Below, piece after piece: positions 1 to 6,871 of a DNA stretch of 9,198 bases. This DNA comes from JBECKR01 sp040235415 (GTDB taxonomy: Bacteria > Acidobacteriota > Polarisedimenticolia > Polarisedimenticolales > Polarisedimenticolaceae), in assembly GCA_040235415.1 (NCBI GenBank), contig JBECKR010000006.1:1-9198 (forward strand), written 5' to 3'. The notes under the pieces are model-generated. The model made no database searches, was not told the origin of the DNA, and worked only from the letters and a program-made list of their open reading frames with translations. How positions within the stretch are numbered: the first letter of the stretch is position 1; every line of letters starts with the position of its first letter. The position numbers and the translations under genes were made by a program.

Positions 1-2288
1 CCGCGCAGGAGGCTCTCCGGATCGAGCCCGGCCTCCGCCACGACCTCCTCGACCGTCCCGCCGGTCCGCCAGCGGCCGTCGCGATCGGAGGTCAGGGAGT
101 ACTCGGCGGCCACCGGATTCGAGACCCAGTCGCTCATGACCCGGAGCGCTCGGTTGCTGATCACCATCGAGTCCCAGCGTGCCGCGAGCGACGCCACGCG
201 GTCGCGATACTCGCGGCTCTGCAGCGCGAACAGCTGCGGGCTGATCGCGGCCACGATCTTGACGTTGAGCCCGGCGCTGCGGAGCTCCGGGAGGATCGCG
301 ACGACGTTCGCGGTCGTCGACGTCCCCTGCACGAACACGGTCCCGAACTTCGGCCGGGAGGGGTCGAACTCCCGGATGACGTACGCGCCCTTCGCCGCCT
401 CGAAGTGATGCCCGATCCCGAGGGCGGCGCGATCCGGGATCTCGATCGCGGGACGCGTGAGGTGCAGCGCCACGATCGGCGCGGGGCGCCGGAGCGCCTC
501 GCCGAGCACGACGGGAACCTCGTTGTACTCCCACGGGTGGAGGTCGATGACGTGCCCTTCCGGGAACAGCTGCGTCACGCCGGTCGCGAAGACGCCGAAA
601 TGCGTGCGCGAGTCCTCGGCGGTCTCCGGGCCCGAGTGCCCGGCGACCCACAGGACCTTGCCGAGGCGCAGCTCGCAGTCCTGCGCGAGCTGGCTGAACA
701 GGCGCATCGGACCGTACTTGAGATAGCTGAACGAGCCGTAGGTCGAGCACGCCGCCCAGAAGCCGTTGAACGACGAGAACGGGTCGTCGGCGAGGTTGAC
801 CGTCGCGATCCCGGCGCAAACGCCCGCGTTCGTGAACTCGGTGATCTCCTGCGGCAGGAGCGAGCCTCGGAGGTTCCGGTCGCGGTCGTAGTAGCCCCAA
901 CCGGGGACGTCGTCCCAGCCGTCCGCAAACCCCGCGATATTCGTCGAAGCCGCGAGATCCGCCGAGCACGCGACGAACAGCGGCCGGTCGTAGCGCTGCC
1001 GCGCGTAGGAGTTGACCCAGCTGCCCCACGCCGCGAGCGCCTTGCGGTTCGGCTGCCGCTCGCCCGGCTTCGCCCACATCGCGTCGGGGTAGCGCGCGTA
1101 GTCGAACACCGCGGGGTCCTCGAAGATCCCGGCGCCCTTCCCGCCGATCGCGAAGCCCGGCACGCGATCGGGCACGCCGTCGGCGATCGCCCGGAGGCGG
1201 TCGGTGAGATAGTCGACCAGCGCGGCGTCGTCGCGCAGCACGGAGATCGCGACCCGGAAGTTCGTCTCCATCTGTCGTTTCAGCGCCTCGGGATCGGACG
1301 GCGCGGGCTCGTCGACGCCGGCGTAGCTCACGCCGTACTTCTCCATGAACCGTTTGCGCAACGTCCAGAACTTCTCGCTGTTCCGTTTGTGCGCCGCGCC
1401 GTGCGACTTGTTGTCGTACGTCAGGTAGCCGCGTCCCTTGCGCGTCTTGTGCCACGAGACCGACGGGGCGCGCTCGGGGTTGTCGCCTCGCGCCGCGGAG
1501 AGCACCGAGCGCGTCACCGGACCCCACTCGCTGCCCTCCTCGGTCCCGAACACGCGCCACCCGTACGGCTCGAACCAGTCCTTCGGCGTCCCGTGGACGA
1601 CGTCGCCGACCGCGACGTCGTCGATGCCGAAGTTGTTCCAGTCGATCAGGAACACGAGGTTGTCGAGCCCGAGTCCCCACGCGGTGTTCTTGGTCTCGTG
1701 ACTCGCGCCGGGCGTCAGCCCGCCCTCCCCCTCCAGCACGAATACCTTGACTTCCCCGGCGCCGGCCATCTTGAGCGCGGCAGCCTCGCCCGCCGACGGC
1801 GGCATGCCGTGTCCCGAGGGCCCGGTGTTGAACTTCAGGAACAGCGTCTTGCCCTGCATCTCGGCGTGGCCGGGAAGCCCTTTGTTGCGCCGCAGCCGGG
1901 TGAGGTCCTCCCACGTGACCGCCCACTTGCCGTCGTCGGGCAGTGCGAACGCTTCGTCACCGTCGCGCCCGGAGCGGGCCCGGAACGCCTCGTTGAGGAC
2001 CGCGAGCGTCGCGTAGACGAGCGGCACGGTGTGGCCCGCGGACAGCACGAAGCGGTCGCAGAACGGCCGCCACGGGCGCCTCACGTCCCAGCGCATCGCC
2101 CCGGACAGCATCGTCGCGATCAGCGCGTGAACCTTCGAGCGCGAGCCGCCCGGGTGGCCGCTCTGGCGGTAGTTCAGCATCAGGTCGATCATCTCGTCGA
2201 CCAGGTCCTTGGTCTTCTCCCAGTGCATGAACGCCCTCTCGGCGTCCGCGTACATCCGGTCGACCCCCGTCGTTCCGGCTTGGCTCAA
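1..2288 (-). CDS. Transketolase-family ThDP-dependent enzyme, divergent long form (3' end outside window)
   Basis: Probably moves two-carbon ketol units between sugar phosphates using thiamine diphosphate and a divalent metal, in the cytoplasm. The reading frame is open for 762 codons and leaves the window, but the last residues (TVEEVVAEAGLDPESLL) resemble the end of a transketolase, so little is missing. Numbered from the TTG: SGHPGG with H45; SAGHTVP with H86; GPSGHG followed by the metal/diphosphate motif GEGGLTPGASHE (187-198) and DWNNFGID (216-223); the pyrimidine domain with EITEF, where E484 is the likely cofactor-activating Glu; and AEDSRTH with D559 and H563, matching AEDGPTH of transketolases. 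A TK_C-like domain follows. It is about 100 residues longer than usual transketolases (about 660), and GDG is replaced by GEG. TTG at 2288 is chosen because of a GGGGGGA site five bases upstream; ATG at 2255 is the alternative. The gene starts 16 bases after the aminotransferase and is probably cotranscribed with it. The family is clear; exact substrates are inferred. Confidence 0.85.
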   Translation of the reverse strand, partial: MSQAGTTGVDRMYADAERAFMHWEKTKDLVDEMIDLMLNYRQSGHPGGSRSKVHALIATMLSGAMRWDVRRPWRPFCDRFVLSAGHTVPLVYATLAVLNEAFRARSGRDGDEAFALPDDGKWAVTWEDLTRLRRNKGLPGHAEMQGKTLFLKFNTGPSGHGMPPSAGEAAALKMAGAGEVKVFVLEGEGGLTPGASHETKNTAWGLGLDNLVFLIDWNNFGIDDVAVGDVVHGTPKDWFEPYGWRVFGTEEGSEWGPVTRSVLSAARGDNPERAPSVSWHKTRKGRGYLTYDNKSHGAAHKRNSEKFWTLRKRFMEKYGVSYAGVDEPAPSDPEALKRQMETNFRVAISVLRDDAALVDYLTDRLRAIADGVPDRVPGFAIGGKGAGIFEDPAVFDYARYPDAMWAKPGERQPNRKALAAWGSWVNSYARQRYDRPLFVACSADLAASTNIAGFADGWDDVPGWGYYDRDRNLRGSLLPQEITEFTNAGVCAGIATVNLADDPFSSFNGFWAACSTYGSFSYLKYGPMRLFSQLAQDCELRLGKVLWVAGHSGPETAEDSRTHFGVFATGVTQLFPEGHVIDLHPWEYNEVPVVLGEALRRPAPIVALHLTRPAIEIPDRAALGIGHHFEAAKGAYVIREFDPSRPKFGTVFVQGTSTTANVVAILPELRSAGLNVKIVAAISPQLFALQSREYRDRVASLAARWDSMVISNRALRVMSDWVSNPVAAEYSLTSDRDGRWRTGGTVEEVVAEAGLDPESLLR

Positions 2289-2293
2289 GATCG

Positions 2294-2300
2294 TCCCCCC
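2294..2300 (-). promoter_or_regulatory. RBS supporting the TTG start of the transketolase-like gene
   Basis: On the minus strand GGGGGGA ends five bases before the TTG at 2288. The ATG at 2255 has only a weaker GGGGGTC stretch upstream, so the site favours TTG, which adds 11 residues. The choice is not certain. Confidence 0.45.
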
Positions 2301-2304
2301 GCGG

Positions 2305-3507
2305 TTACTTCTTGTTCTTCTTCATGAAATCGGCGATGCGCTCGAGACCCGCGTCGATCGCCTCGAACGACGACGCGTACGAGAAACGTACGTGCCAGCC
2401 GTCGTCGCGCACCGGCCGGCCGAAGTGGATGTCGGCGAGGACGGCAACGCCGGCCTCGTGCAGGAAGCGCTTGCGGAGCTCCTCGCTGTCGCCGGCGCCG
2501 ACCATGCGGCACGCCTCGGTGACGTTCGGCCAGACGTAGAACGCCCCACCGGGCTTGAGACAGCGGAAGCCGGGAAGCGAGTTCAGCCCGTCCACGATCC
2601 GGTCGCGGCGCTCGAGGAACGTCTTTCGCATCGCGGCCGCCGCGTCCTGCGGGCCGTCGAGGGCCTGCACGACCGCCCACTGGTTCGGATGCGGCGGGCA
2701 GGAGTCGGTGTTCGTGACCCAGCGCGTGAACACCGGGGCGAGCGCGCGGTTCGCGGCGTACCCGATGCGCCAGCCGGTCATGGCGTAGGTCTTCGAAGCC
2801 GAGTCGACCATCACGGTGCGCTCCCGCATCCCGGGGACGGTCGCGATGCTGCGGAACTCGCCGTCGTACACCAGTCCGGAGTAGACCTCGTCGGAGTAGA
2901 TCCAGAGGTTCTCGAACGGCTCGACGATCCGGCCGATCTCCCGGAGCTCGTCCTCGCCGAGGACGCCCCCGGTCGGGTTGCCCGGGCTGCACAGAATCAG
3001 GAGGCGGGTGTTGGCGTTGACCTTCTTGCGGAGCTCGTCGACGTCGAACACGAACCCCTTGGACTCGCGGAGGTCGAGGGCTACCGGAACCGCGCCGAGC
3101 GCCTCGATCTGCGAGCGGTAGATCGGGAATCCCGGGTTCGGGTACACGACCTCGTGCCCCGCCCCGTGGTCCGTCACCGATTGAATGGTGTACGCGATGA
3201 ACGGCTTGCCGCCGCACGCCACGACGACATCCTCGGAGGCGACCTCGACGCCGCGGGTGCGCGCGAAGAACCGCGCCGCCGCGGAGCGCAGCTCCGGAAT
3301 GCCCGGCGACGGCGTGTAGCCGTGACGGCCGGCGCGGATCGCCTCGATCGCGGCGTCGCAGACGTTCGCCGGAGTCTGGAAATCGGGTTGCCCGATGCAG
3401 AACGACACGATCTCCCTGCCCTCGGACTGAAGCCGGGCGACCTCGCCCAGGACGACGAAGGCGTTCTCGGTGCCGAGCTCCCGCGCGCGTCTCGATGTGG
3501 TCGGCAT
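2305..3507 (-). CDS. PLP-dependent class I/II aminotransferase (aspartate aminotransferase-like fold)
   Basis: A 400-residue fold-type I aminotransferase that moves an amino group between an amino acid and a 2-oxo acid in the cytoplasm. Visible motifs: PDFQTP near residue 41; YTPSPGIPELR (64-74), the usual small-domain signature; YPNPGFP (122-128), cofactor-stacking region; SPGNPTG (174-180) with the PLP-contacting Asn; SDEVY (205-209) with the Asp and Tyr that hold the pyridine ring; SASKTYAMTGWRIGY with K239 as the Schiff-base lysine; and R374 in WHVRFSYA, the expected alpha-carboxylate-binding Arg. Length and motif order are normal, so it should be active. ATG at 3507 is preceded by GAGGAG seven bases upstream, and a sigma-70-like promoter lies 48-77 bases upstream. 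Longer upstream readings lack a ribosome site. The donor amino acid (Asp, Ala, aromatic or branched-chain) cannot be told from the sequence. The transketolase-like gene follows closely. Confidence 0.93.
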   Translation of the reverse strand: MPTTSRRARELGTENAFVVLGEVARLQSEGREIVSFCIGQPDFQTPANVCDAAIEAIRAGRHGYTPSPGIPELRSAAARFFARTRGVEVASEDVVVACGGKPFIAYTIQSVTDHGAGHEVVYPNPGFPIYRSQIEALGAVPVALDLRESKGFVFDVDELRKKVNANTRLLILCSPGNPTGGVLGEDELREIGRIVEPFENLWIYSDEVYSGLVYDGEFRSIATVPGMRERTVMVDSASKTYAMTGWRIGYAANRALAPVFTRWVTNTDSCPPHPNQWAVVQALDGPQDAAAAMRKTFLERRDRIVDGLNSLPGFRCLKPGGAFYVWPNVTEACRMVGAGDSEELRKRFLHEAGVAVLADIHFGRPVRDDGWHVRFSYASSFEAIDAGLERIADFMKKNKK

Positions 3508-3554
3508 GATCGCTCTCCTCGAGGATGATCGATGCGGTGGGGGAAAAGGAGGCG

Positions 3555-3584
3555 ATTGTACCCGCGCCGGCTTGGTAACATCAA
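3555..3584 (-). promoter_or_regulatory. Sigma-70-like promoter for the aminotransferase-transketolase pair
   Basis: On the minus strand, -35 TTGATG (3584-3579) and -10 TACAAT (3560-3555) are separated by 18 bases. Both are close to the TTGACA/TATAAT consensus and stand out in such GC-rich DNA. Transcription would begin near 3548, giving a leader of about 40 bases that contains the GAGGAG site at 3515-3520. Inferred from sequence only. Confidence 0.6.
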
Positions 3585-3594
3585 CGACCGAGCC

Positions 3595-3600
3595 GGAGGA
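3595..3600 (+). promoter_or_regulatory. RBS deciding the GTG start of the SDR gene
   Basis: GGAGGA lies ten bases before the GTG at 3611. No ATG exists in frame near the beginning of the SDR homology. A TTG at 3572 is in frame but lies further from the conserved core and shows no comparable site. A possible -10 (TAACAT, 3576-3581) just upstream also fits a start after 3590. Confidence 0.5.
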
Positions 3601-3610
3601 CTCGTCTGCC

Positions 3611-4480
3611 GTGCCCCACCCGCAACACGACCGACCCGGAACGGACCTCGTGGGCCGCGTCGCCTGGATCACCGGCGGCGGCACCGGGTTGGGGCTCGCG
3701 ATCGCTCGCGCCCTCGCGGCCCGGGGAGCGACCGTCGCGCTGTCGGGGCGCGACCCCGGACACCTCGAAGCCGGCGGCGCCGCGCTCGAGGCCGAGGGAG
3801 CACGCGTCGCGCTACTGCCGTGCGACGTCCGGGACGTCCACTCCGTGCGCCGCACCGCCCGCGAGATCGTCGCGCGGCTGGGGTCGCTCGACGTCCTCGT
3901 CAACAACGCCGCGGGGAACTTCGTGCGCCCCGCGGAGGACCTTCCGGAGAAGGCGTTCGCCACGGTCGTCGACATCGTGCTCAACGGCACGTTCAACTGC
4001 TCGCGCGCCGCGGGCCGTCTCATGATCGCGGGTGGCGGAGGCGTCATATTGAACGTCGTCGCGACCTACGCCTGGACCGGCGGGCCGGGGACCGCGCATT
4101 CCGCCGCCGCCAAGGCCGGGGTACTGGCGCTGACCCGCACCCTCGCGGTCGAGTGGGCGCGCCACGGCGTCCGGGTCGTCGCGGTCGCTCCCGGAGCGTT
4201 CGAATCCGACGGCGCGGCGGACCGCCTGTGGCCGAGCCCGGAGCTCGAGGAGCGCGTGCGGCGGTCGGTTCCTCTCGGGCGTTTCGCGCGCCGCGAGGAG
4301 GTCGCGCAGGCCTGTCTGTGGCTCGTCTCGGACGCGGCGGCGTACGTCACCGGCGAGTGTCTCACGGTCGACGGCGGTGCCTGGCTCGGCCGTGGCATCC
4401 TGGGCGTGGACGAACCGATTCCGAAGGTCCGGCGGCGCCGCCGCCCCGTGGGACCGACGAACGAGGAGACCGAGCCATGA
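3611..4480 (+). CDS. Short-chain dehydrogenase/reductase, 2,4-dienoyl-CoA reductase-like
   Basis: A 289-residue Rossmann-fold SDR. Residues 21-28 (TGGGTGLG) form the nucleotide loop, and R47 after the second strand suggests NADPH. NNAAGNF (98-104) is the wording typical of mammalian-type 2,4-dienoyl-CoA reductases (DECR). The usual YxxxK is absent: K168 is preceded by SAAA. Tyr153 in TYAWTG, Ser164 and Lys168 instead have the spacing of the Tyr-Ser-Lys set in mitochondrial DECR1 (YAETG...SASAK). The C-terminal YVTGECLTVDGGAWL is standard. By family it would reduce 2,4-dienoyl-CoA intermediates during beta-oxidation of unsaturated acyl chains in the cytoplasm; other enoyl or carbonyl substrates are possible. 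The tail after residue 260 is extended and contains five consecutive arginines. The GTG start is set by GGAGGA ten bases upstream. Its stop overlaps the ATG of the next gene (ATGA), suggesting translational coupling. Confidence 0.88.
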   Translation: MPHPQHDRPGTDLVGRVAWITGGGTGLGLAIARALAARGATVALSGRDPGHLEAGGAALEAEGARVALLPCDVRDVHSVRRTAREIVARLGSLDVLVNNAAGNFVRPAEDLPEKAFATVVDIVLNGTFNCSRAAGRLMIAGGGGVILNVVATYAWTGGPGTAHSAAAKAGVLALTRTLAVEWARHGVRVVAVAPGAFESDGAADRLWPSPELEERVRRSVPLGRFARREEVAQACLWLVSDAAAYVTGECLTVDGGAWLGRGILGVDEPIPKVRRRRRPVGPTNEETEP

Positions 4481-6189
4481 CACGATCGCGTTCCGTCCGA
4501 GGTGCCCTCGCGCTCGTCGCCGCGATCTCCGCGGCGGGCCCCGCGGTATGCGGGGACCGCCCCGTCGGGAAGCCGTCCGGGACGCGGTCCGTGGTCTACG
4601 CCCGTCGAGGCATGGTCGCCTCCGCGCACCCTCTCGCGACCCGCATCGGCGTCGAGATCCTGGAGCGCGGGGGCTCGGCGGTCGACGCCGCGATCGCGGT
4701 CAACGCCGCGCTCGGGTTCCTCGAGCCGGTGTCGTGCGGCATCGGCGGCGACCTGTTCGCGATCGTCTGGGACCAGAAATCCGGCAAGCTCTACGGCCTG
4801 AACGCGTCGGGGCGAGCGCCGGCCGCGGCGGCGCCGGAGAAGATCGCCCCGGAGCCGGACGGGACGATCCCGCTGTTCTCCCCCGCCTCCTGGACCGTTC
4901 CGGGGGCGGTCGACGGCTGGTTCGAGCTCCACGCCCGGTTCGGCCGGCTCGCGATGAAGGACGACCTCGCCCCCGCGATCGCCGCGGCCGAGCGCGGCGA
5001 GCCGGTCCCGGAGGTGATCGCGCACTACTGGGCGCGCGGGGCGAAGGCGTTCCGGGACAAGCCGGGCTTCGCCGAGGTGTTCATGCCCGGCGGGCACGCC
5101 CCGGCCGTCGGCGAGGTGTTCCGGAACCCGGCGCTGGCGCGGGCCTACCGCGAGATCGCCGAGCACGGCCGGGACGCGTTCTACCGCGGCGACATCGCGA
5201 AGGCGGTCGACGCGCTCTCCCGCGAGGTCGGCGGTTTCCTGCGCGCCGAGGATCTCGCCGCGCACCGCTCGGAGTGGGTCGAGCCGTTGTCGACGACGTA
5301 CCGCGGCGTCGAGGTCTACGAGCTCCCCCCGAACGGCCAGGGGATCGCCGCGCTCCAGATGCTGAACATCCTGGAGCGGTTCGACCTGCGCGCGATGGGG
5401 CGCGACTCGGCGGACTTCTGGCACGTCATGATCGAAGCGAAGAAGCTCGCGTACGAGGACCGCGCGCGGTACTACGCGGACCCCGCCTTCGTGGACGTTC
5501 CGGTCGCGGAGCTGATCTCCAAGGACTACGCGCGGCGGCGGGCGGCCCTCATCGACCTGCAGCACGCGGCCGAGCGGATCGACGCGGGCGAGCCTCGCCT
5601 GCGGTCCGGCGACACGACCTACCTCTCGGTCGCGGACGGCGACGGCAACATGGTGTCGCTGATCCAGAGCAACTACGCCGGGTTCGGATCCGGCTACGTC
5701 GTCGCGAAGTACGGCTTCGGGCTCCAGGACCGCGGGGCGCTGTTCAACCTGAAGCCGGGCACGGCGAACGTCCTCGCGCCGGGAAAGCGGCCGTTCCACA
5801 CCATCATCCCGGCCTTCGCGATGCGCGACGGCAAACCCTGGCTCGCGTTCGGCGTCATGGGCGGCGACATGCAGCCGCAGGGGCACGTCCAAGTGCTCGT
5901 GAACCTGATCGATTTCGGGATGAACCTGCAGGAGGCGGGCGACGCACCGCGCTTCTACCACACCGGGTCGTCCGAGCCGACCGGCACCGTCATGACCGAC
6001 GGCGGGGTCGTCGGGCTCGAGTCCGGCATCCCGGACGCCGTGCGGGAAGAGCTCGTCCGGCGCGGTCACCGGCTCCAGGACATGACCGGCCGCTACGGAG
6101 GGTACCAGGCCGTCGAGCGCGTGCCCGGCGGCGCCGTCCTCGCGGGAGCCAGCGAGTCCCGCAAGGACGGCTGCGCCATGGGGTACTGA
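4477..6189 (+). CDS. Gamma-glutamyltransferase-family Ntn hydrolase, exported (YwrD/acylase-like)
   Basis: A 570-residue proenzyme of the gamma-glutamyltransferase (GGT) family, which self-cleaves to expose an N-terminal Thr nucleophile. Residues 1 to about 26 form a Sec signal peptide (RSR, then a hydrophobic stretch to AGPAVCG), so it should act outside the cytoplasm; AVC is a poor lipobox. Large-subunit motifs: ASAHPLAT (48-55), GGSAVDAAIA (65-74) and GIGGD (88-92). The autocleavage site is D379/T380 in GDTTYLSVADGDGN; Thr380 would be the nucleophile and start a 191-residue small subunit, the usual size. GVMGGDMQPQG (459-469) holds the GG pair near the oxyanion hole. Unlike glutathione-cleaving GGTs, TTH is TTY, and the FREMAP-type Arg that binds the glutamyl carboxylate aligns with Ser111 in NASGRAP. 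The substrate may therefore not be glutathione. ATG at 4477 overlaps the SDR stop and has GAGGAG about nine bases upstream. Confidence 0.9.
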   Translation: MTRSRSVRGALALVAAISAAGPAVCGDRPVGKPSGTRSVVYARRGMVASAHPLATRIGVEILERGGSAVDAAIAVNAALGFLEPVSCGIGGDLFAIVWDQKSGKLYGLNASGRAPAAAAPEKIAPEPDGTIPLFSPASWTVPGAVDGWFELHARFGRLAMKDDLAPAIAAAERGEPVPEVIAHYWARGAKAFRDKPGFAEVFMPGGHAPAVGEVFRNPALARAYREIAEHGRDAFYRGDIAKAVDALSREVGGFLRAEDLAAHRSEWVEPLSTTYRGVEVYELPPNGQGIAALQMLNILERFDLRAMGRDSADFWHVMIEAKKLAYEDRARYYADPAFVDVPVAELISKDYARRRAALIDLQHAAERIDAGEPRLRSGDTTYLSVADGDGNMVSLIQSNYAGFGSGYVVAKYGFGLQDRGALFNLKPGTANVLAPGKRPFHTIIPAFAMRDGKPWLAFGVMGGDMQPQGHVQVLVNLIDFGMNLQEAGDAPRFYHTGSSEPTGTVMTDGGVVGLESGIPDAVREELVRRGHRLQDMTGRYGGYQAVERVPGGAVLAGASESRKDGCAMGY

Positions 6190-6193
6190 TCGG

Positions 6194-6784
6194 TCACTTC
6201 TTCTCGATCACCCCGCACGCGACCCGCGCGCCGGCGTTCCCCGCGGGTTGCGAGGTGAAGTCGTCGGGGCCGGCGTGGACGACGATGGCGCGCCCCACGA
6301 CGTCGTCGACCTGCCCCGTGCCGAGCGACCACTGATCCGTTTCGAGTGTGATCGTGCCTCGACCGTCGTCGCCGACCGCGATGTTGCCGATGTCGCCGAG
6401 ATGGTAGGGCGGCACGCCCCACTTGCCGTGCTCGGCGTCGGTCGGGTTCCAGTGCGGGCCCGCCGAGGACGCATCCTCGGCGTTGCAGTCCCCGATCTCG
6501 TGGATGTGGACGGCGTGCTCGCCGGGCGTCGCGTGCTCGATCGAGATATCGACCTTGACCTTGCCGCCGTTCTCGCTGAACACCGCCATGCCGCCGACCT
6601 CGCTTCCGCTCTTCGGCTCGAGCACCGCCTGGGCGAAGTTCCCACCGGCGTTCGCCTCCTCGAGGGTCGCGGGCGCCTTCTCGGGCTCCGCCGCCGCCTT
6701 CTGCTCGTTGCTCTGGCCGCACGCCGCGGCGAGCAACGCCGCGGCCGCCAGCGCTCCGAGCGCCAAGTTTCGTCTCATGCTCAT
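6194..6784 (-). CDS. sodC: Cu/Zn superoxide dismutase, lipoprotein form
   Basis: A 196-residue SodC that dismutates superoxide to oxygen and peroxide, probably tethered in the periplasm. The N-terminus (MSMRRN, a hydrophobic run, then LLAAAC) is a lipoprotein signal with Cys22 as the likely lipidated residue, although -3 is Ala rather than Leu. A flexible Glu/Ala/Lys linker (about 23-45) precedes the domain. All metal ligands are present: Cu by H93 and H95 (HIH), H111 and H170 (VVHAGPDDF); Zn by H111 (AGPHWNP), H119, H128 and D131 (YHLGD). The disulfide pair is C100 and C190, and R187 matches the substrate-guiding Arg. ATG at 6784 has GAGGAGGA three bases upstream; ATG at 6778, ten bases from the AGGAGG core, is equally possible and removes two residues. 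The gene ends four bases from the convergent GGT-like gene. It lies 85 bases after hutU, so a shared transcript is possible but is interrupted by hairpins. Confidence 0.97.
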   Translation of the reverse strand: MSMRRNLALGALAAAALLAAACGQSNEQKAAAEPEKAPATLEEANAGGNFAQAVLEPKSGSEVGGMAVFSENGGKVKVDISIEHATPGEHAVHIHEIGDCNAEDASSAGPHWNPTDAEHGKWGVPPYHLGDIGNIAVGDDGRGTITLETDQWSLGTGQVDDVVGRAIVVHAGPDDFTSQPAGNAGARVACGVIEKK

Positions 6785-6807
6785 CGGTCCTCCTCGATTC
6801 GGTTCCC

Positions 6808-6823
6808 GGGCGGACGTCCGCCC
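6808..6823. repeat. Perfect 16-base palindrome upstream of sodC
   Basis: GGGCGGAC followed directly by GTCCGCCC, with no loop. It sits between the end of hutU and sodC, 24 bases before the sodC ATG. A loop-free palindrome suits a dimeric DNA-binding protein better than an RNA hairpin, so an operator is possible. No T run follows on either strand. The role is inferred, and chance is possible at this GC content. Confidence 0.4.
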
Positions 6824-6845
6824 TCGTCTCCATTCAGCCGTGTGA

Positions 6846-6871
6846 GACCGGCGGGGTCCACCCGGCCGGTC
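6846..6871 (-). terminator. Hairpin at the hutU stop codon, terminator-like
   Basis: On the minus strand GACCGGCCGGGT pairs with ACCCCGCCGGTC (12-base arms, one C-C mismatch, two bases between arms so the tip must open). The hairpin begins inside the hutU TGA (6872-6870). There is no U tract after it, so it is not a classical intrinsic terminator; it may protect the 3' end or slow polymerase before sodC. Confidence 0.45.

Noticed and set aside
405..2327. Long plus-strand reading frame (640 codons) opposite the transketolase-like gene
   Set aside because: It is Arg/Val/Glu/His-rich with no recognisable domain. The minus strand encodes clear ThDP enzyme motifs, and open antisense frames are expected at this GC content.
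3508..4047. Upstream extension of the aminotransferase frame by about 180 codons
   Set aside because: It runs antisense through the SDR gene and past the promoter, has Ser/Arg/Pro-rich content, and the ATG at 3507 has a strong ribosome site.
4066..6069. Minus-strand reading frame of 667 codons opposite the SDR and hydrolase
   Set aside because: Low-complexity Arg/Val/Asp-rich translation without motifs, antisense to two well-supported genes.
3500..6200. A novel defence or secondary-metabolite system
   Set aside because: All genes belong to common metabolic enzyme families; no nuclease, toxin, helicase, assembly-line or sensor domains are present.
4377..6335. Plus-strand reading frame of 652 codons in another frame of the hydrolase
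   Set aside because: The translation is strongly Arg-rich with no domain; the overlapping frame has complete GGT-family motifs.
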